Shown here: positions 28,158 through 37,224 of the stretch, one piece after another
How positions within the stretch are numbered: the first letter of the stretch is position 1
Layout of the letters: every line of letters starts with the position of its first letter
DNA from: Eubacteriaceae bacterium
Lineage (GTDB): Bacteria > Bacillota > Clostridia > Lachnospirales > Lachnospiraceae
Assembly: GCA_902362455.1 (NCBI GenBank)
Contig: CABIWJ010000001.1
Span: 248,001 to 312,000, forward strand
DNA: 64,000 nt
Reading direction: 5' to 3'
The notes under the pieces: model-generated
Databases searched by the model: none
What the model saw: the letters and a program-made list of their open reading frames with translations, nothing else
What the model was told of the DNA's origin: nothing
Position numbers and translations under genes: made by a program

Positions 28158-28874
28158 ATGAGAACAGATTTTAAAAGCAGGGTACGATTTAGCGAAGTAG
28201 ATGCTGACTGTAAATTATCATTTGGAAAAATAATAGATTATCTTCAGGATTGTTCAAATCTTCAATCAGAGATGCTTGGAGTGGGCGTTGAACATCAGGA
28301 AGAGACTAATAAAGCGTGGATACTCAGTTCGTGGCAGGTGGAAGTAAAAGGCGAGATAAAAAATGGAGATAATATAGAAGTTGCTACGTGGCCATATTCA
28401 TTTAACAGGGCATGCGGCAAACGAAATTATACGATAGCTATGGCTGATTCGCCAAAAGATTACATAATAGAAGCTGACAGTATGTGGGTGTTATTGAATA
28501 TCGGTACGGGTATGCTTACTAAAGTGGAAGATTCAGATACAGAGAAATACGAATTAGAAGAGCCGCTCGATATGAATTATTCGAAAAAGAAGATTGCAAA
28601 GACATCTGAATATGAAAGAAAAGATGAGCATATTGTATACAATTATCATTTGGATATTAACAGACATATGAATAATGCGTGGTATGTTAAAATCGCAGAA
28701 GAATATATCGAGGATAAGAGTAAGATAAAATCGTTCAGGGTTGAATATAAGAAATCAGCTAAATTAGGAAATAAAGTAATTCCTTTTGTAGCTTATGAGA
28801 ATGGCAGATATGTAATAGAGCTTCGGAATGAAGAAAATGAAGTATATGCGATAACAGAATTTAATGAAAATTAA
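28158..28874 (+). CDS. acyl-ACP thioesterase
   Basis: This 238-residue thioesterase of the plant-FatA-like acyl-ACP family releases fatty acids from acyl carrier protein. It is a double hot-dog protein. The first half starts with R-F-S-E-V-D-A-D. The second half has the catalytic D-I-N-R-H-M-N-N-A-W-Y segment with the D-x-N-x-H-x-N arrangement. AAGAGGT at 28145-28151 fits the ATG at 28158. It is transcribed separately from the upstream tRNA, which has its own terminator. Confidence 0.9.
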   Translation: MRTDFKSRVRFSEVDADCKLSFGKIIDYLQDCSNLQSEMLGVGVEHQEETNKAWILSSWQVEVKGEIKNGDNIEVATWPYSFNRACGKRNYTIAMADSPKDYIIEADSMWVLLNIGTGMLTKVEDSDTEKYELEEPLDMNYSKKKIAKTSEYERKDEHIVYNYHLDINRHMNNAWYVKIAEEYIEDKSKIKSFRVEYKKSAKLGNKVIPFVAYENGRYVIELRNEENEVYAITEFNEN

Positions 28875-29003
28875 GTACAAAGTTATATAAGAATTAAGCA
28901 GATTATATATTGTAAATGAGCATAAAGTTGTGATAAAGTTAAATAAAAGCAGAACATTATAGAATGATAGAAATAATAATATAAGAAAAGAAGAGGAAGC
29001 CAT

Positions 29004-29831
29004 ATGCTTAGATTAGGAGAAAGACAGACATTAAAATATTTGAATAAAACAGATTTTGGTATTTATCTGGGTGAAAATGAAAGAGAAAAAGTGTTATTGC
29101 CTAAGAAACAAGTACCAGAGAATCTAAGACCGGGTGATACACTTGACGTATTTATATACAGAGATTCATCAGACCGTTTAATTGCCACTACAAGACAGCC
29201 ACTTATTAATTTAGGAAATATGGCAGTTCTTAAAGTTAATGAAGTAGGTAAAATTGGTGCATTCTTAGACTGGGGACTTGAGAAAGATTTATTTCTTCCA
29301 TTCAAGGAACAGACAGAGAGGGTTAAACCCGGCAATTCATACCTTGTAGCACTTTATATTGATAAGAGCAACAGATTAGCAGCGACTATGAAAGTTTACA
29401 GATATTTAAAAACAACAGGAAAATATCAGAAAGATGATATGGTTACAGGAACAATATATGAGATAAACAGTGAAATTGGTGCATTTGTAGCGGTTGATAA
29501 TGAATTTTATGGATTAATTTCTAAACAGGAAATGCATGGAAAGATTGAAGTAGGACAGACAGTTTCAGCAAGGGTAACAGAAGTCAGAGAAGATGGCAAA
29601 CTTAATTTAAGCCCTAATAAAAAAGCTTATATGCAGATGTATGATGATGCAGAGAAAGTTTTAAAAGTAATCAGTGAATATGACGGAGTGCTGCCGTACA
29701 ATGACAAGGTTTCACCAGAAATAATAAATAGAGACTTTGGAATGAGCAAGAATTCATTTAAACGTGCAGTAGGTCATTTATATAAAGAGGGACTTATTGA
29801 CATTGGAGAAAAAAGTATTAAAATAAAATAA
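29004..29831 (+). CDS. CvfB-like S1 RNA-binding protein
   Basis: This 275-residue cytoplasmic protein matches the CvfB/YitL family: successive S1-like beta-barrel domains (about 1-65, 66-140 and 140-205) and a C-terminal winged helix (about 215-275, N-R-D-F-G-M-S-K-N-S-F-K-R-A-V-G). CvfB binds RNA in Staphylococcus and affects virulence gene expression there; the role in this organism is inferred only. The start follows GAGGAAG at 28993-28999. It is followed by ridA after 88 bases. Confidence 0.88.
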   Translation: MLRLGERQTLKYLNKTDFGIYLGENEREKVLLPKKQVPENLRPGDTLDVFIYRDSSDRLIATTRQPLINLGNMAVLKVNEVGKIGAFLDWGLEKDLFLPFKEQTERVKPGNSYLVALYIDKSNRLAATMKVYRYLKTTGKYQKDDMVTGTIYEINSEIGAFVAVDNEFYGLISKQEMHGKIEVGQTVSARVTEVREDGKLNLSPNKKAYMQMYDDAEKVLKVISEYDGVLPYNDKVSPEIINRDFGMSKNSFKRAVGHLYKEGLIDIGEKSIKIK

Positions 29832-29919
29832 TAAAAGCTAAATATATTTGAGAAAGGATATTGCAGACATCGGACTATTTAGCGGTCATAACAGATGAAG
29901 AATCTGCATGGTAATTTAT

Positions 29920-30294
29920 ATGAAGAAAATAATCAGTACAGACAAAGCTCCAGCAGCAATCGGACCTTATTCACAGGCAATTGAAGTTAATGGAATGGTT
30001 TATACATCAGGCGTTATACCTGTTAATCCAGCAACAGGAGAGATTCCTGAAGGAATAGATGCACAGGCTGACCAGGCAATCGGTAACCTTTGTGCATTAT
30101 TAAAAGAAGCAGGAACATCAGCAGACAACGTAATAAAGACAACAGTATTTATTAAGGAAATGGACGATTTTGCTAAGGTAAATGCTGTTTATGCAAAATA
30201 TTTTGAAAAAGACTGTCCTGCACGTTCATGTGTAGAAGTTGCAAGACTTCCAAAAGATGTATTAATAGAGATAGAGGCAATTGCAGTAAAATAA
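29920..30294 (+). CDS. ridA: RidA family reactive intermediate deaminase
   Basis: This 124-residue YjgF/RidA protein hydrolyses reactive enamine/imine intermediates made by PLP enzymes and so protects metabolism. It has the hallmark N-terminus K-A-P-A-A-I-G-P-Y-S-Q-A and the substrate-binding arginine in P-A-R-S-C-V-E-V. The ATG at 29908 is also in frame, but family members start at the Met of M-K-K-I-I-S. The ribosome binding site is weak at both positions. Confidence 0.93.
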   Translation: MKKIISTDKAPAAIGPYSQAIEVNGMVYTSGVIPVNPATGEIPEGIDAQADQAIGNLCALLKEAGTSADNVIKTTVFIKEMDDFAKVNAVYAKYFEKDCPARSCVEVARLPKDVLIEIEAIAVK

Positions 30295-30320
30295 TAAATA
30301 TATGATATAAGATAAGAATA

Positions 30321-30363
30321 AGTCAGAAATTCTAACTGGGATCAGGTGGAGTTTCTGACTTTG
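30321..30363 (+). terminator. terminator after ridA
   Basis: The arms AGTCAGAAA (30321-30329) and TTTCTGACT (30352-30360) pair perfectly around a 22-base loop and are followed by TTG. The T-run is short, so efficiency is uncertain. Confidence 0.55.
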
Positions 30364-30404
30364 TAGTATTAAATTGATAAATATATCGAAAATAAGGAGA
30401 ATAT

Positions 30405-31442
30405 ATGACTAGAGCCAGAAAGACCAATTTATTTTTTCTATGGATGCTTGTATTCTATATTGCAGGTTGTTTATTTGTAATTCCCGTACTTCCTGATTCG
30501 TGTTTTAAGAATTATTCAAATATTGTAATCGGACAGTCATTGATTTTCATTCCTTTTGTACTGTATCTCATTGTAACAAAGGGAAAAATATTGAAAGACT
30601 TAAAGGTAAGAAGGATAGGTGTACTTAATACATTTTTGCTTGTTATATTAACATATTGTATGATTCCGGTTGTAAGCTTTTTAAATGTTTTAACTATGAT
30701 GTTTGCTAAAAATGAAGTGTCAGGTCAGTTAGACGGAATGAGCAATAATAACTTTCTGTTTAATATATTTATAACGGCATTTGTACCGGCAATTATGGAG
30801 GAATTAATATTCAGAGGAGTTTTGTACAGTGGTTATAGAAATAGCACGATAAAGAGAGCCATACTTGCAAGTGCCTTGGCATTCGGATTGTTTCATATGA
30901 ACGTAAATCAGTTCTGCTACGCATTCTTTATGGGAATTGTATTTGCACTTGTAAGAGAAGCGACAGGCAGTATGCATTCAAGTATGATAATGCATTTCCT
31001 CGTAAATGCAAATAGTATCGTGTTACTGAAACTTTATGATATACTAACGAAATACGTTAATAAAATGGCAAATAATGATAGTTCATTCAGAGAATTAGCA
31101 GACAGTCTTAACAGTTCGGCAGATTCTGCAGTAACATTTGCGGACTATCCGCTAAGCCAGAAATTATCACTACTCAGCTCAACAGCATTTAGTGCAGTAA
31201 TTGCATTTATAATAGGTATGGTTATACTTATGCTTATTGCCAGGAGATGTCACAGAAAATATCACATAGATTGTATAATAGCATCATTTACCGGAAACAG
31301 ACACGGGATGCCTGATATAAATAACTATAAACCGGGAGAATATATAGAGACAAATACATCAGAATACGGTGGAAAAATTGTTGATTTCGTATTCGTTACA
31401 GCGGTAATTCTGTGTATTATGCTGATTATATATTCGTGGTGA
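30405..31442 (+). CDS. CPBP family intramembrane metalloprotease
   Basis: This 345-residue integral membrane protein has about eight helices and the CPBP (CAAX protease / bacteriocin-processing) signature: Glu132-Glu133 in E-E-L-I-F-R-G, His164 in F-G-L-F-H-M-N, and His197 with an asparagine in H-F-L-V-N-A-N. Family members cleave prenylated proteins or peptides, or protect against bacteriocins; the substrate here is unknown. There is a clear binding site (AAGGAG) before the ATG. The 244-base gap after it holds an imperfect hairpin and T-run near 31580-31615 and an extended -10 element near 31622-31632, for which I am less sure. Confidence 0.88.
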   Translation: MTRARKTNLFFLWMLVFYIAGCLFVIPVLPDSCFKNYSNIVIGQSLIFIPFVLYLIVTKGKILKDLKVRRIGVLNTFLLVILTYCMIPVVSFLNVLTMMFAKNEVSGQLDGMSNNNFLFNIFITAFVPAIMEELIFRGVLYSGYRNSTIKRAILASALAFGLFHMNVNQFCYAFFMGIVFALVREATGSMHSSMIMHFLVNANSIVLLKLYDILTKYVNKMANNDSSFRELADSLNSSADSAVTFADYPLSQKLSLLSSTAFSAVIAFIIGMVILMLIARRCHRKYHIDCIIASFTGNRHGMPDINNYKPGEYIETNTSEYGGKIVDFVFVTAVILCIMLIIYSW

Positions 31443-31686
31443 CGCGGCTTGAATTATAATTTGTATGCTATTTGTACATTATATATGAAAATAGTAATAA
31501 TATCTTAAAAAAAAGTCTTTGAATGTAAAAAATGCTAAAAGACAGAAGTGCCTATTATGCAAATTTACCAAAACACAAAAAGGCTTTTCGGCATTTTAGT
31601 CAATGGCTTTTTTTGAGATTATGTTATACAATAGGTAGGTAATGAAAATGAGAATAATAATATTCAAATATTAGGAGGAATTATAA

Positions 31687-32799
31687 ATGGCTAGTTTATC
31701 ATTAAAGAACATCAGTAAAGTATATCCTAATGGCTTTGTCGCTGTTAAAGACTTCAATCTTGAGATTCAGGATAAAGAGTTTATCATCTTCGTAGGACCA
31801 TCTGGTTGTGGTAAATCTACAACACTTCGTATGATCGCAGGTCTTGAAGAGATTTCAGGTGGAGAATTATACATAGGCGACAGACTTGTTAATGATGTTG
31901 AACCTAAAGACAGAGATATCGCAATGGTTTTCCAGAACTATGCTTTATATCCACATATGACAGTATATGACAATATGGCTTTTGGTCTTAAATTAAGAAA
32001 GACTCCAAAGGATCAGATTGACAAATTAGTACATGAAGCAGCAAGAATTCTTGATATTGAACACTTACTTGATCGTAAGCCAAAGGCTTTATCAGGTGGT
32101 CAGAGACAGCGTGTAGCTATGGGACGTGCTATTGTTCGTAATCCTAAGGTATTCCTTATGGACGAGCCTTTATCAAACCTTGATGCTAAGTTAAGAGTAC
32201 AGATGAGAATTGAGATTTCTAAATTACATCAGAGACTTGAGACAACAATTATCTACGTTACACATGACCAGACAGAGGCTATGACACTTGGTACAAGAAT
32301 CGTAGTTATGAAAGATGGTATTGCACAGCAGGTAGATACACCTAAGAACTTATATGATAATCCATGTAACTTATTCGTTGCAGGATTCATGGGTTCACCT
32401 CAGATGAACTTCATCGATGCACAGGTTACACAGTCTGGTTCAGACGTATTATTAGTATTCGGCGCTCATTCAATCAAAGTTCCAGAAGCTAAAGCTAAAG
32501 CACTTATCGACGGTGACTACATTGATAAGACAGTTGTTATGGGTGTCAGACCAGAAGACTTCCATGATGAAGAAGTATTTATCGATGCAAGACAGGATAG
32601 CGTAATCGAAGCTACTATCAGATTATACGAGATGCTTGGTGCTGAAGTATTCTTATACTTTGATATTGAACAGTTCAACTGTACAGCAAGAGTTAACCCT
32701 CGTACAACAGCAAGACCAGGTGATACAATCAAGATTGCAATTGATACATCAAAATTACATATCTTTGATAAAGATACACAGCAGGTAATTGCTAACTAG
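31687..32799 (+). CDS. ugpC: carbohydrate ABC transporter ATPase (UgpC/MsmX type)
   Basis: This 370-residue ATPase of the CUT1 sugar-importer class has Walker A G-P-S-G-C-G-K-S-T from residue 38, signature L-S-G-G-Q-R-Q-R, Walker B L-M-D-E-P-L-S-N-L-D-A and C-terminal TOBE/OB domains. No permease or binding-protein genes are adjacent. In Firmicutes such lone ATPases (MsmX, MsmK) energise several sugar importers at once, and I infer the same here. AGGAGG precedes the ATG and codon bias indicates strong expression. Annotation as glycerol-phosphate-specific would be over-precise. Confidence 0.92.
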   Translation: MASLSLKNISKVYPNGFVAVKDFNLEIQDKEFIIFVGPSGCGKSTTLRMIAGLEEISGGELYIGDRLVNDVEPKDRDIAMVFQNYALYPHMTVYDNMAFGLKLRKTPKDQIDKLVHEAARILDIEHLLDRKPKALSGGQRQRVAMGRAIVRNPKVFLMDEPLSNLDAKLRVQMRIEISKLHQRLETTIIYVTHDQTEAMTLGTRIVVMKDGIAQQVDTPKNLYDNPCNLFVAGFMGSPQMNFIDAQVTQSGSDVLLVFGAHSIKVPEAKAKALIDGDYIDKTVVMGVRPEDFHDEEVFIDARQDSVIEATIRLYEMLGAEVFLYFDIEQFNCTARVNPRTTARPGDTIKIAIDTSKLHIFDKDTQQVIAN

Positions 32800-32841
32800 T
32801 TTGAATTTATAATTCAATTAGTGAATAATATGTGAATTTTT

Positions 32842-32883
32842 GAGGAAATACATAAAAAATATGTATTTCCTCTTTTTTTTTTT
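32842..32883 (+). terminator. strong terminator after the sugar ATPase
   Basis: The perfect 12-base arms GAGGAAATACAT and ATGTATTTCCTC are followed by eleven T residues. Confidence 0.9.
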
Positions 32884-32910
32884 GTCAAAATAGTTTAATA
32901 TAACTATATC
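32882..32910 (+). promoter_or_regulatory. promoter of the CdaR/PucR-type regulator
   Basis: TTGTCA (32882-32887) overlaps the end of the preceding terminator. TATATC (32905-32910) follows after 17 bases, about 28 bases before the start codon. Confidence 0.45.
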
Positions 32911-32937
32911 CGATTAAAAAATATGGGAGTGAAGCGA

Positions 32938-34026
32938 ATGATATCAAATCAAATACTTCTTAATACAATAGAAGGACTAAAAAACATAACAAGAATTGAT
33001 ATGTGTGTAATGGACACAGAAGGTAAAGTATTGGCATCGACATTTAATGGTGCTGAAGAGAATGAAGCAGCAGTATTAGCTTTTGTGGATTCTCAGGCAG
33101 ATAGTCAGGTTGTCTCAGACTTTCAGTTTTTTAAAGTGAGCGAAGATAACCAGCTTGAATATATTTTACTGGCTAAAGGCAGTACAGATGATGTATATAT
33201 GGTGGGAAAGATGGCAGCATTTCAGATTCAGAGTCTGTTAGTTGCGTACAAGGAGCGTTATGATAAAGATAACTTTATTAAGAACCTCTTACTTGATAAT
33301 ATGCTTTTGGTTGATATTTATTCAAGAGCTAAGAAGCTTCACATAGAAACAGATGTGAAACGAATTGTATTTATTATAGAGACAAAGCATGAGAAAGATA
33401 CTAATGCTTTAGAAACTATAAGAGGATTATTCTCTGGTAAATCTAAAGATTTCATAACAGCAGTTGATGAGAAGAATATTATCCTTGTTAAAGAAGTGGC
33501 AGAAGGTCAGACATATGCAGATATGGATAAGATTGCCAACACATTGTTAGATATGTCTAATTCAGAAGCAATGGCTAAAGTGAATATCGCATATGGTACA
33601 ATAGTTAACGATATTAAGGAAGTATCTAAGTCATTTAAAGAGGCTAAACTTGCATTAGATGTTGGTAAGATTTTCTACAGTGATAAGAAAGTTATTGCAT
33701 ATAACCGATTAGGAATCGGCCGTCTTATTTATCAGTTACCAATGCCTCTTTGTAAAATGTTTATTAAAGAGATTTTCGATGGTAAATCGCCTGATGAATT
33801 TGACGAGGAGACATTGTCTACAATTAATAAATTCTTTGAAAATAGCCTGAACGTTTCAGAGACTTCAAGACAGTTATATATACACAGAAATACTCTTGTA
33901 TATAGATTGGATAAGTTGCAAAAGACTACTAATCTTGACTTAAGAGTATTTGATGATGCAATCACATTTAAGATTGCGTTAATGGTTGTTAAATATATGA
34001 AATATATGGAAAATATGGACTATTAG
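32938..34026 (+). CDS. CdaR/PucR-family transcriptional regulator
   Basis: This 362-residue regulator has an N-terminal sensory region (about 1-130), a GGDEF-like CdaR domain in the middle, and a PucR-type C-terminal helix-turn-helix (about residues 300-360). The last shows N-V-S-E-T-S-R-Q-L-Y-I-H-R-N-T-L-V-Y-R-L, which is diagnostic. Relatives control sugar-diacid and purine use. Its position directly behind the shared sugar ATPase suggests a carbohydrate link, but they have separate transcripts. GGGAG at 32925-32929 supports the ATG at 32938. Confidence 0.85.
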   Translation: MISNQILLNTIEGLKNITRIDMCVMDTEGKVLASTFNGAEENEAAVLAFVDSQADSQVVSDFQFFKVSEDNQLEYILLAKGSTDDVYMVGKMAAFQIQSLLVAYKERYDKDNFIKNLLLDNMLLVDIYSRAKKLHIETDVKRIVFIIETKHEKDTNALETIRGLFSGKSKDFITAVDEKNIILVKEVAEGQTYADMDKIANTLLDMSNSEAMAKVNIAYGTIVNDIKEVSKSFKEAKLALDVGKIFYSDKKVIAYNRLGIGRLIYQLPMPLCKMFIKEIFDGKSPDEFDEETLSTINKFFENSLNVSETSRQLYIHRNTLVYRLDKLQKTTNLDLRVFDDAITFKIALMVVKYMKYMENMDY

Positions 34027-34161
34027 AATAAAATATTGTAGAATTAGTAGATATCGTGGCAGATGAAATTAGCAAATGGTTATAGTTAGCAGATGCTGGT
34101 GGTTTCATTTATGAAAATAGCCATTATGAAAAATATAGATAAACAGATTGGAAAACAAAAT

Positions 34162-34193
34162 AAAAAGTCTTGCCTGAGTGCAGGACTTTTTAA
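34162..34193 (+). terminator. terminator before ftsE
   Basis: The arms AAAAAGTCTTGC and GCAGGACTTTTT pair with one T-G wobble and include the T-run. They end 30 bases before the ftsE start, so ftsE must be transcribed by read-through or by a promoter that I cannot see clearly. Confidence 0.65.
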
Positions 34194-34220
34194 AAGATAT
34201 AGAAAGTTGAGGAAACTTGT

Positions 34221-34907
34221 ATGATAGTATTAGAAGATGTTAGTAAGTCATATTCTACAGGTGCACCTGCAATTAAAAATATAAGTTTAAAGATTGATGA
34301 AGGAGAATTTGTTTTTATTGTTGGTAACAGTGGTTCGGGTAAGTCTACTCTTATCAAACTATTACTTAAAGAGTTAGAACCAACCAGTGGGAAAATATAT
34401 GTCAATGGCAGATATTTGAATAATATAAAGAAGAGAAAAGTAGCAGAACACAGAAGAGGAATAGGTGTTGTATTCCAGGACTTCAGACTGCTTAAAGATA
34501 GAAATGTATATGATAATATTGCATTTGCACAGAGAGTTGTGGAAACTCCTAAGAAAGTTATTAAGAAAAGAGTGCCTGCAATGTTATCATTAGTAGGATT
34601 ATCTGAAAAATATCGTTCATTTCCAAAGGAATTATCAGGTGGTGAACAGCAAAGAGTAGCACTTGCCAGAGCATTAGTGAATAATCCGCCTATATTGCTT
34701 GCAGACGAGCCTACAGGTAACTTAGATCCTAAAAACTCATGGGAGATTATGAAACTCTTAGAGGAGATTAATAAACGAGGAACGACTGTATTAGTGGTAA
34801 CACATAACAGAGAAATCGTTGATGCAATGAATAAACGTGTAATTACAATGCATAAAGGCGTAATACTTAGCGACGAGAAAAAAGGTGAATACATTTATGA
34901 AGGTTAG
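34221..34907 (+). CDS. ftsE: cell division ATP-binding protein FtsE
   Basis: FtsE (228 residues) is the ABC ATPase that, with FtsX, activates wall hydrolases at the division site. It has Walker A G-N-S-G-S-G-K-S-T from residue 35, Q-D-F-R-L-L, signature L-S-G-G-E-Q-Q-R and Walker B L-L-A-D-E-P-T-G-N-L-D. It overlaps ftsX by 11 bases, and the M23 hydrolase and CtpA genes follow directly, forming one wall-remodelling cluster. Confidence 0.95.
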   Translation: MIVLEDVSKSYSTGAPAIKNISLKIDEGEFVFIVGNSGSGKSTLIKLLLKELEPTSGKIYVNGRYLNNIKKRKVAEHRRGIGVVFQDFRLLKDRNVYDNIAFAQRVVETPKKVIKKRVPAMLSLVGLSEKYRSFPKELSGGEQQRVALARALVNNPPILLADEPTGNLDPKNSWEIMKLLEEINKRGTTVLVVTHNREIVDAMNKRVITMHKGVILSDEKKGEYIYEG

Positions 34908-35805
34908 TACATTTGCATACAATTGTGGACAAGGTATAAAGAATATAAAGAGAAATAAACTTTTCTCACTGGCATCGATTGGTACGATAGCAGCCTGTAT
35001 ATTTCTTATGGGTGTATTTTATGCTATTATTGCCAATTTTCAATATATGGTTAAAGAGGCTGAGGATTCAGTCTGTGTTACAGTATTTTTTAATGATGAT
35101 GTGACAGAAGACCAGATAAAGGACATAGGAGATAAGATAAAGAAGAGAGTAGAAGTATCCCGGATAAAATATACTTCTGCAGCTGAAGCGTGGGACAACT
35201 TTAGTAAGCAATATTTTAAAGATGATTTAGACCTTGCAGAGGGATTTAAAGATGACAATCCACTTAAAAGCTCAGCAAATTATGAGATATACCTGAATGA
35301 TTTAACGATGCAGGATGCATTAGTATCTTATCTTAAATCATTAGACGGAGTAAGAAAAGTTAATGATTCTCCGGTAACTGCTAATACACTTACAGATTTT
35401 GCGAAAATGGTTGGATACATATCAGTAGCCATAATCATAATTCTGTTAGCAGTAGGTATCTTCCTTATAAGTAATACAGTTATGATTGGTATTACAGTCA
35501 GAAAAGAAGAAATTAGAATTATGAAATTAATCGGTGCAACAGATATGTTTGTAAAAGCCCCATTTATAGTTGAGGGTATAATTATCGGTTTAATCGGAGC
35601 TATACTTCCTGTAATTGTTCTTATGGGTATATACCAGAAGGTAATTGTGTACCTTATGTCACAGTTCCAGACATTTACAAGCCAGGTATCATTTATCAGT
35701 TCAGCAACTATATTCTCATTTATTTTGCCAATGGCATTAATCGTAGGTGCGGGAATTGGTCTTACAGGTAGTATGATTACAATCAGAAAACATCTGAATG
35801 TATAA
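34897..35805 (+). CDS. ftsX: cell division protein FtsX
   Basis: FtsX (302 residues) is the membrane partner of FtsE. It has one helix near residues 21-43, an extracellular domain (about 50-165) and three more helices toward the C-terminus, the usual four-helix layout. The extracellular domain should bind the M23 hydrolase encoded next. An in-frame GTG at 34885 exists, but AAAGGTG at 34881-34887 fits the ATG at 34897. Confidence 0.95.
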   Translation: MKVSTFAYNCGQGIKNIKRNKLFSLASIGTIAACIFLMGVFYAIIANFQYMVKEAEDSVCVTVFFNDDVTEDQIKDIGDKIKKRVEVSRIKYTSAAEAWDNFSKQYFKDDLDLAEGFKDDNPLKSSANYEIYLNDLTMQDALVSYLKSLDGVRKVNDSPVTANTLTDFAKMVGYISVAIIIILLAVGIFLISNTVMIGITVRKEEIRIMKLIGATDMFVKAPFIVEGIIIGLIGAILPVIVLMGIYQKVIVYLMSQFQTFTSQVSFISSATIFSFILPMALIVGAGIGLTGSMITIRKHLNV

Positions 35806-35917
35806 AGGCGGTATCATAATATCTGATAATGAAGATTAATATGGTACCTATCAGAAGATATACTTATAAATGTAAACAGATAGAAAGTGTGTGGAAGTCT
35901 CGAAAGGATGATTTGAT

Positions 35918-37189
35918 TTGAAAAAAAGATTGTTAGGCTTAGTGTGTGTACTCATTGCAAGTGCAATGGTTATCGGACTTGCACAGCCTCTTAAAGCAAC
36001 CAGTATCGATGAAGAGAAGAAGAAACAGCAGGATATGGAGAATAATTTAGACGATATCCAGAATACATTAGACAAGCTTGAGACTATGAAAAATGATATG
36101 AATGAATATATCAAGACAATGGATAGTAAGCTAGAAGAGATAACGGCTAAGATTGTAGATTTGAATGATAAGGCAACAGCTAAGCAGACAGAAATTGATG
36201 AAATAAATGTCAAGCTTGCTGCACAGGAGGAGGATATCCAGTCACAGTATGAATCTATGAAGTTAAGAATCAGATTCATGTATGAAAATGGACAGACTCA
36301 GTATATGGAGATGATGTTAGGTTCAGGAAGTCTTGGAGATTTCCTGAATAAAGCAGAGTATATTTCGGAATTAACTACATATGATAGAAATATGCTTGAT
36401 AAGATGCGAGAGACGAAGAAGCAGATAGAAGAGACAAAGGCTTCTCTTCAGACAGAAAAAGATAATCTCCAGACTCTATTAGAAGAAGCAAGTGCAGAGC
36501 AGGATTCAATGGAGAAGTTAGTTGAAGCAAAACGTGTTCAGCTTGCAGCAACCCAGCAGGAGATATCAGATGCTGAGAGTGAAGCCGAAGCAATGAAAGC
36601 AGATATCGAAGACCAGAAACAGCTTATTGCTGCAATGCAGGAGGCTGAACGAAAACTCAAAGAAGAGCAGGAAAGAAAGAAAAGGGAAGAGGAAGAGAGA
36701 CGCAGACAGGAAGAGTTAAACGGACAGAATAATGCAAATAATAATAACAGTAACAATAACAACAATAACAGTAGTAGCGGTTCTTTTGTATGGCCTTGTC
36801 CAAGTTCGAGAAGAATAACATCTGATTATGGTCTGCGTGGGGATCCATTTGGTAATTCCTCTAGCAGTGAATTCCATAAGGGTATTGATATAGGTGCACC
36901 TGTCGGAACACCTATTGTAGCTACGGCAAGCGGTGTAGTTGCATGGGCAACACGTAGCAGTTCAGCAGGAAACTGGGTAGTTATAAATCATGGTGATAAT
37001 CTTATAAGCGTGTATATGCACATGGCATATTATATAGTTTCAGGTGGAGATTATGTTGAAGCAGGACAGGTAATAGGTTATGTCGGTCTGACAGGACAGA
37101 CAAGCGGTCCACATTTGCATTTCGGAATAGGAACTTATGACGGAAGCTGGCCACCGGCATATGTTAATCCACATAATTATATTGGTTAA
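35918..37189 (+). CDS. PcsB/EnvC-like murein hydrolase activator with M23 domain
   Basis: This secreted 423-residue protein has a signal peptide (about 1-27), a long coiled coil (about 29-265), a linker almost entirely Asn and Ser (about 270-290), and a C-terminal LytM/M23 peptidase domain. The zinc ligands are His320 and Asp324 (H-K-G-I-D) and His401 (H-L-H-F-G). All four conserved positions are present, so it may be an active endopeptidase and not only an activator. The start is TTG at 35918, supported by AAAGGATG seven bases upstream. The coiled coil is the expected contact for FtsX. Confidence 0.9.
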   Translation: MKKRLLGLVCVLIASAMVIGLAQPLKATSIDEEKKKQQDMENNLDDIQNTLDKLETMKNDMNEYIKTMDSKLEEITAKIVDLNDKATAKQTEIDEINVKLAAQEEDIQSQYESMKLRIRFMYENGQTQYMEMMLGSGSLGDFLNKAEYISELTTYDRNMLDKMRETKKQIEETKASLQTEKDNLQTLLEEASAEQDSMEKLVEAKRVQLAATQQEISDAESEAEAMKADIEDQKQLIAAMQEAERKLKEEQERKKREEEERRRQEELNGQNNANNNNSNNNNNNSSSGSFVWPCPSSRRITSDYGLRGDPFGNSSSSEFHKGIDIGAPVGTPIVATASGVVAWATRSSSAGNWVVINHGDNLISVYMHMAYYIVSGGDYVEAGQVIGYVGLTGQTSGPHLHFGIGTYDGSWPPAYVNPHNYIG

Positions 37190-37224
37190 ACTATAGCAAT
37201 TTTAAATGCGGAATGGAGAATAAA

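Noticed and set aside
34190..34894. A 234-codon - strand frame opposite ftsE
   Set aside because: It is antisense to a clear ftsE with all ABC motifs. Its length comes from codon bias.
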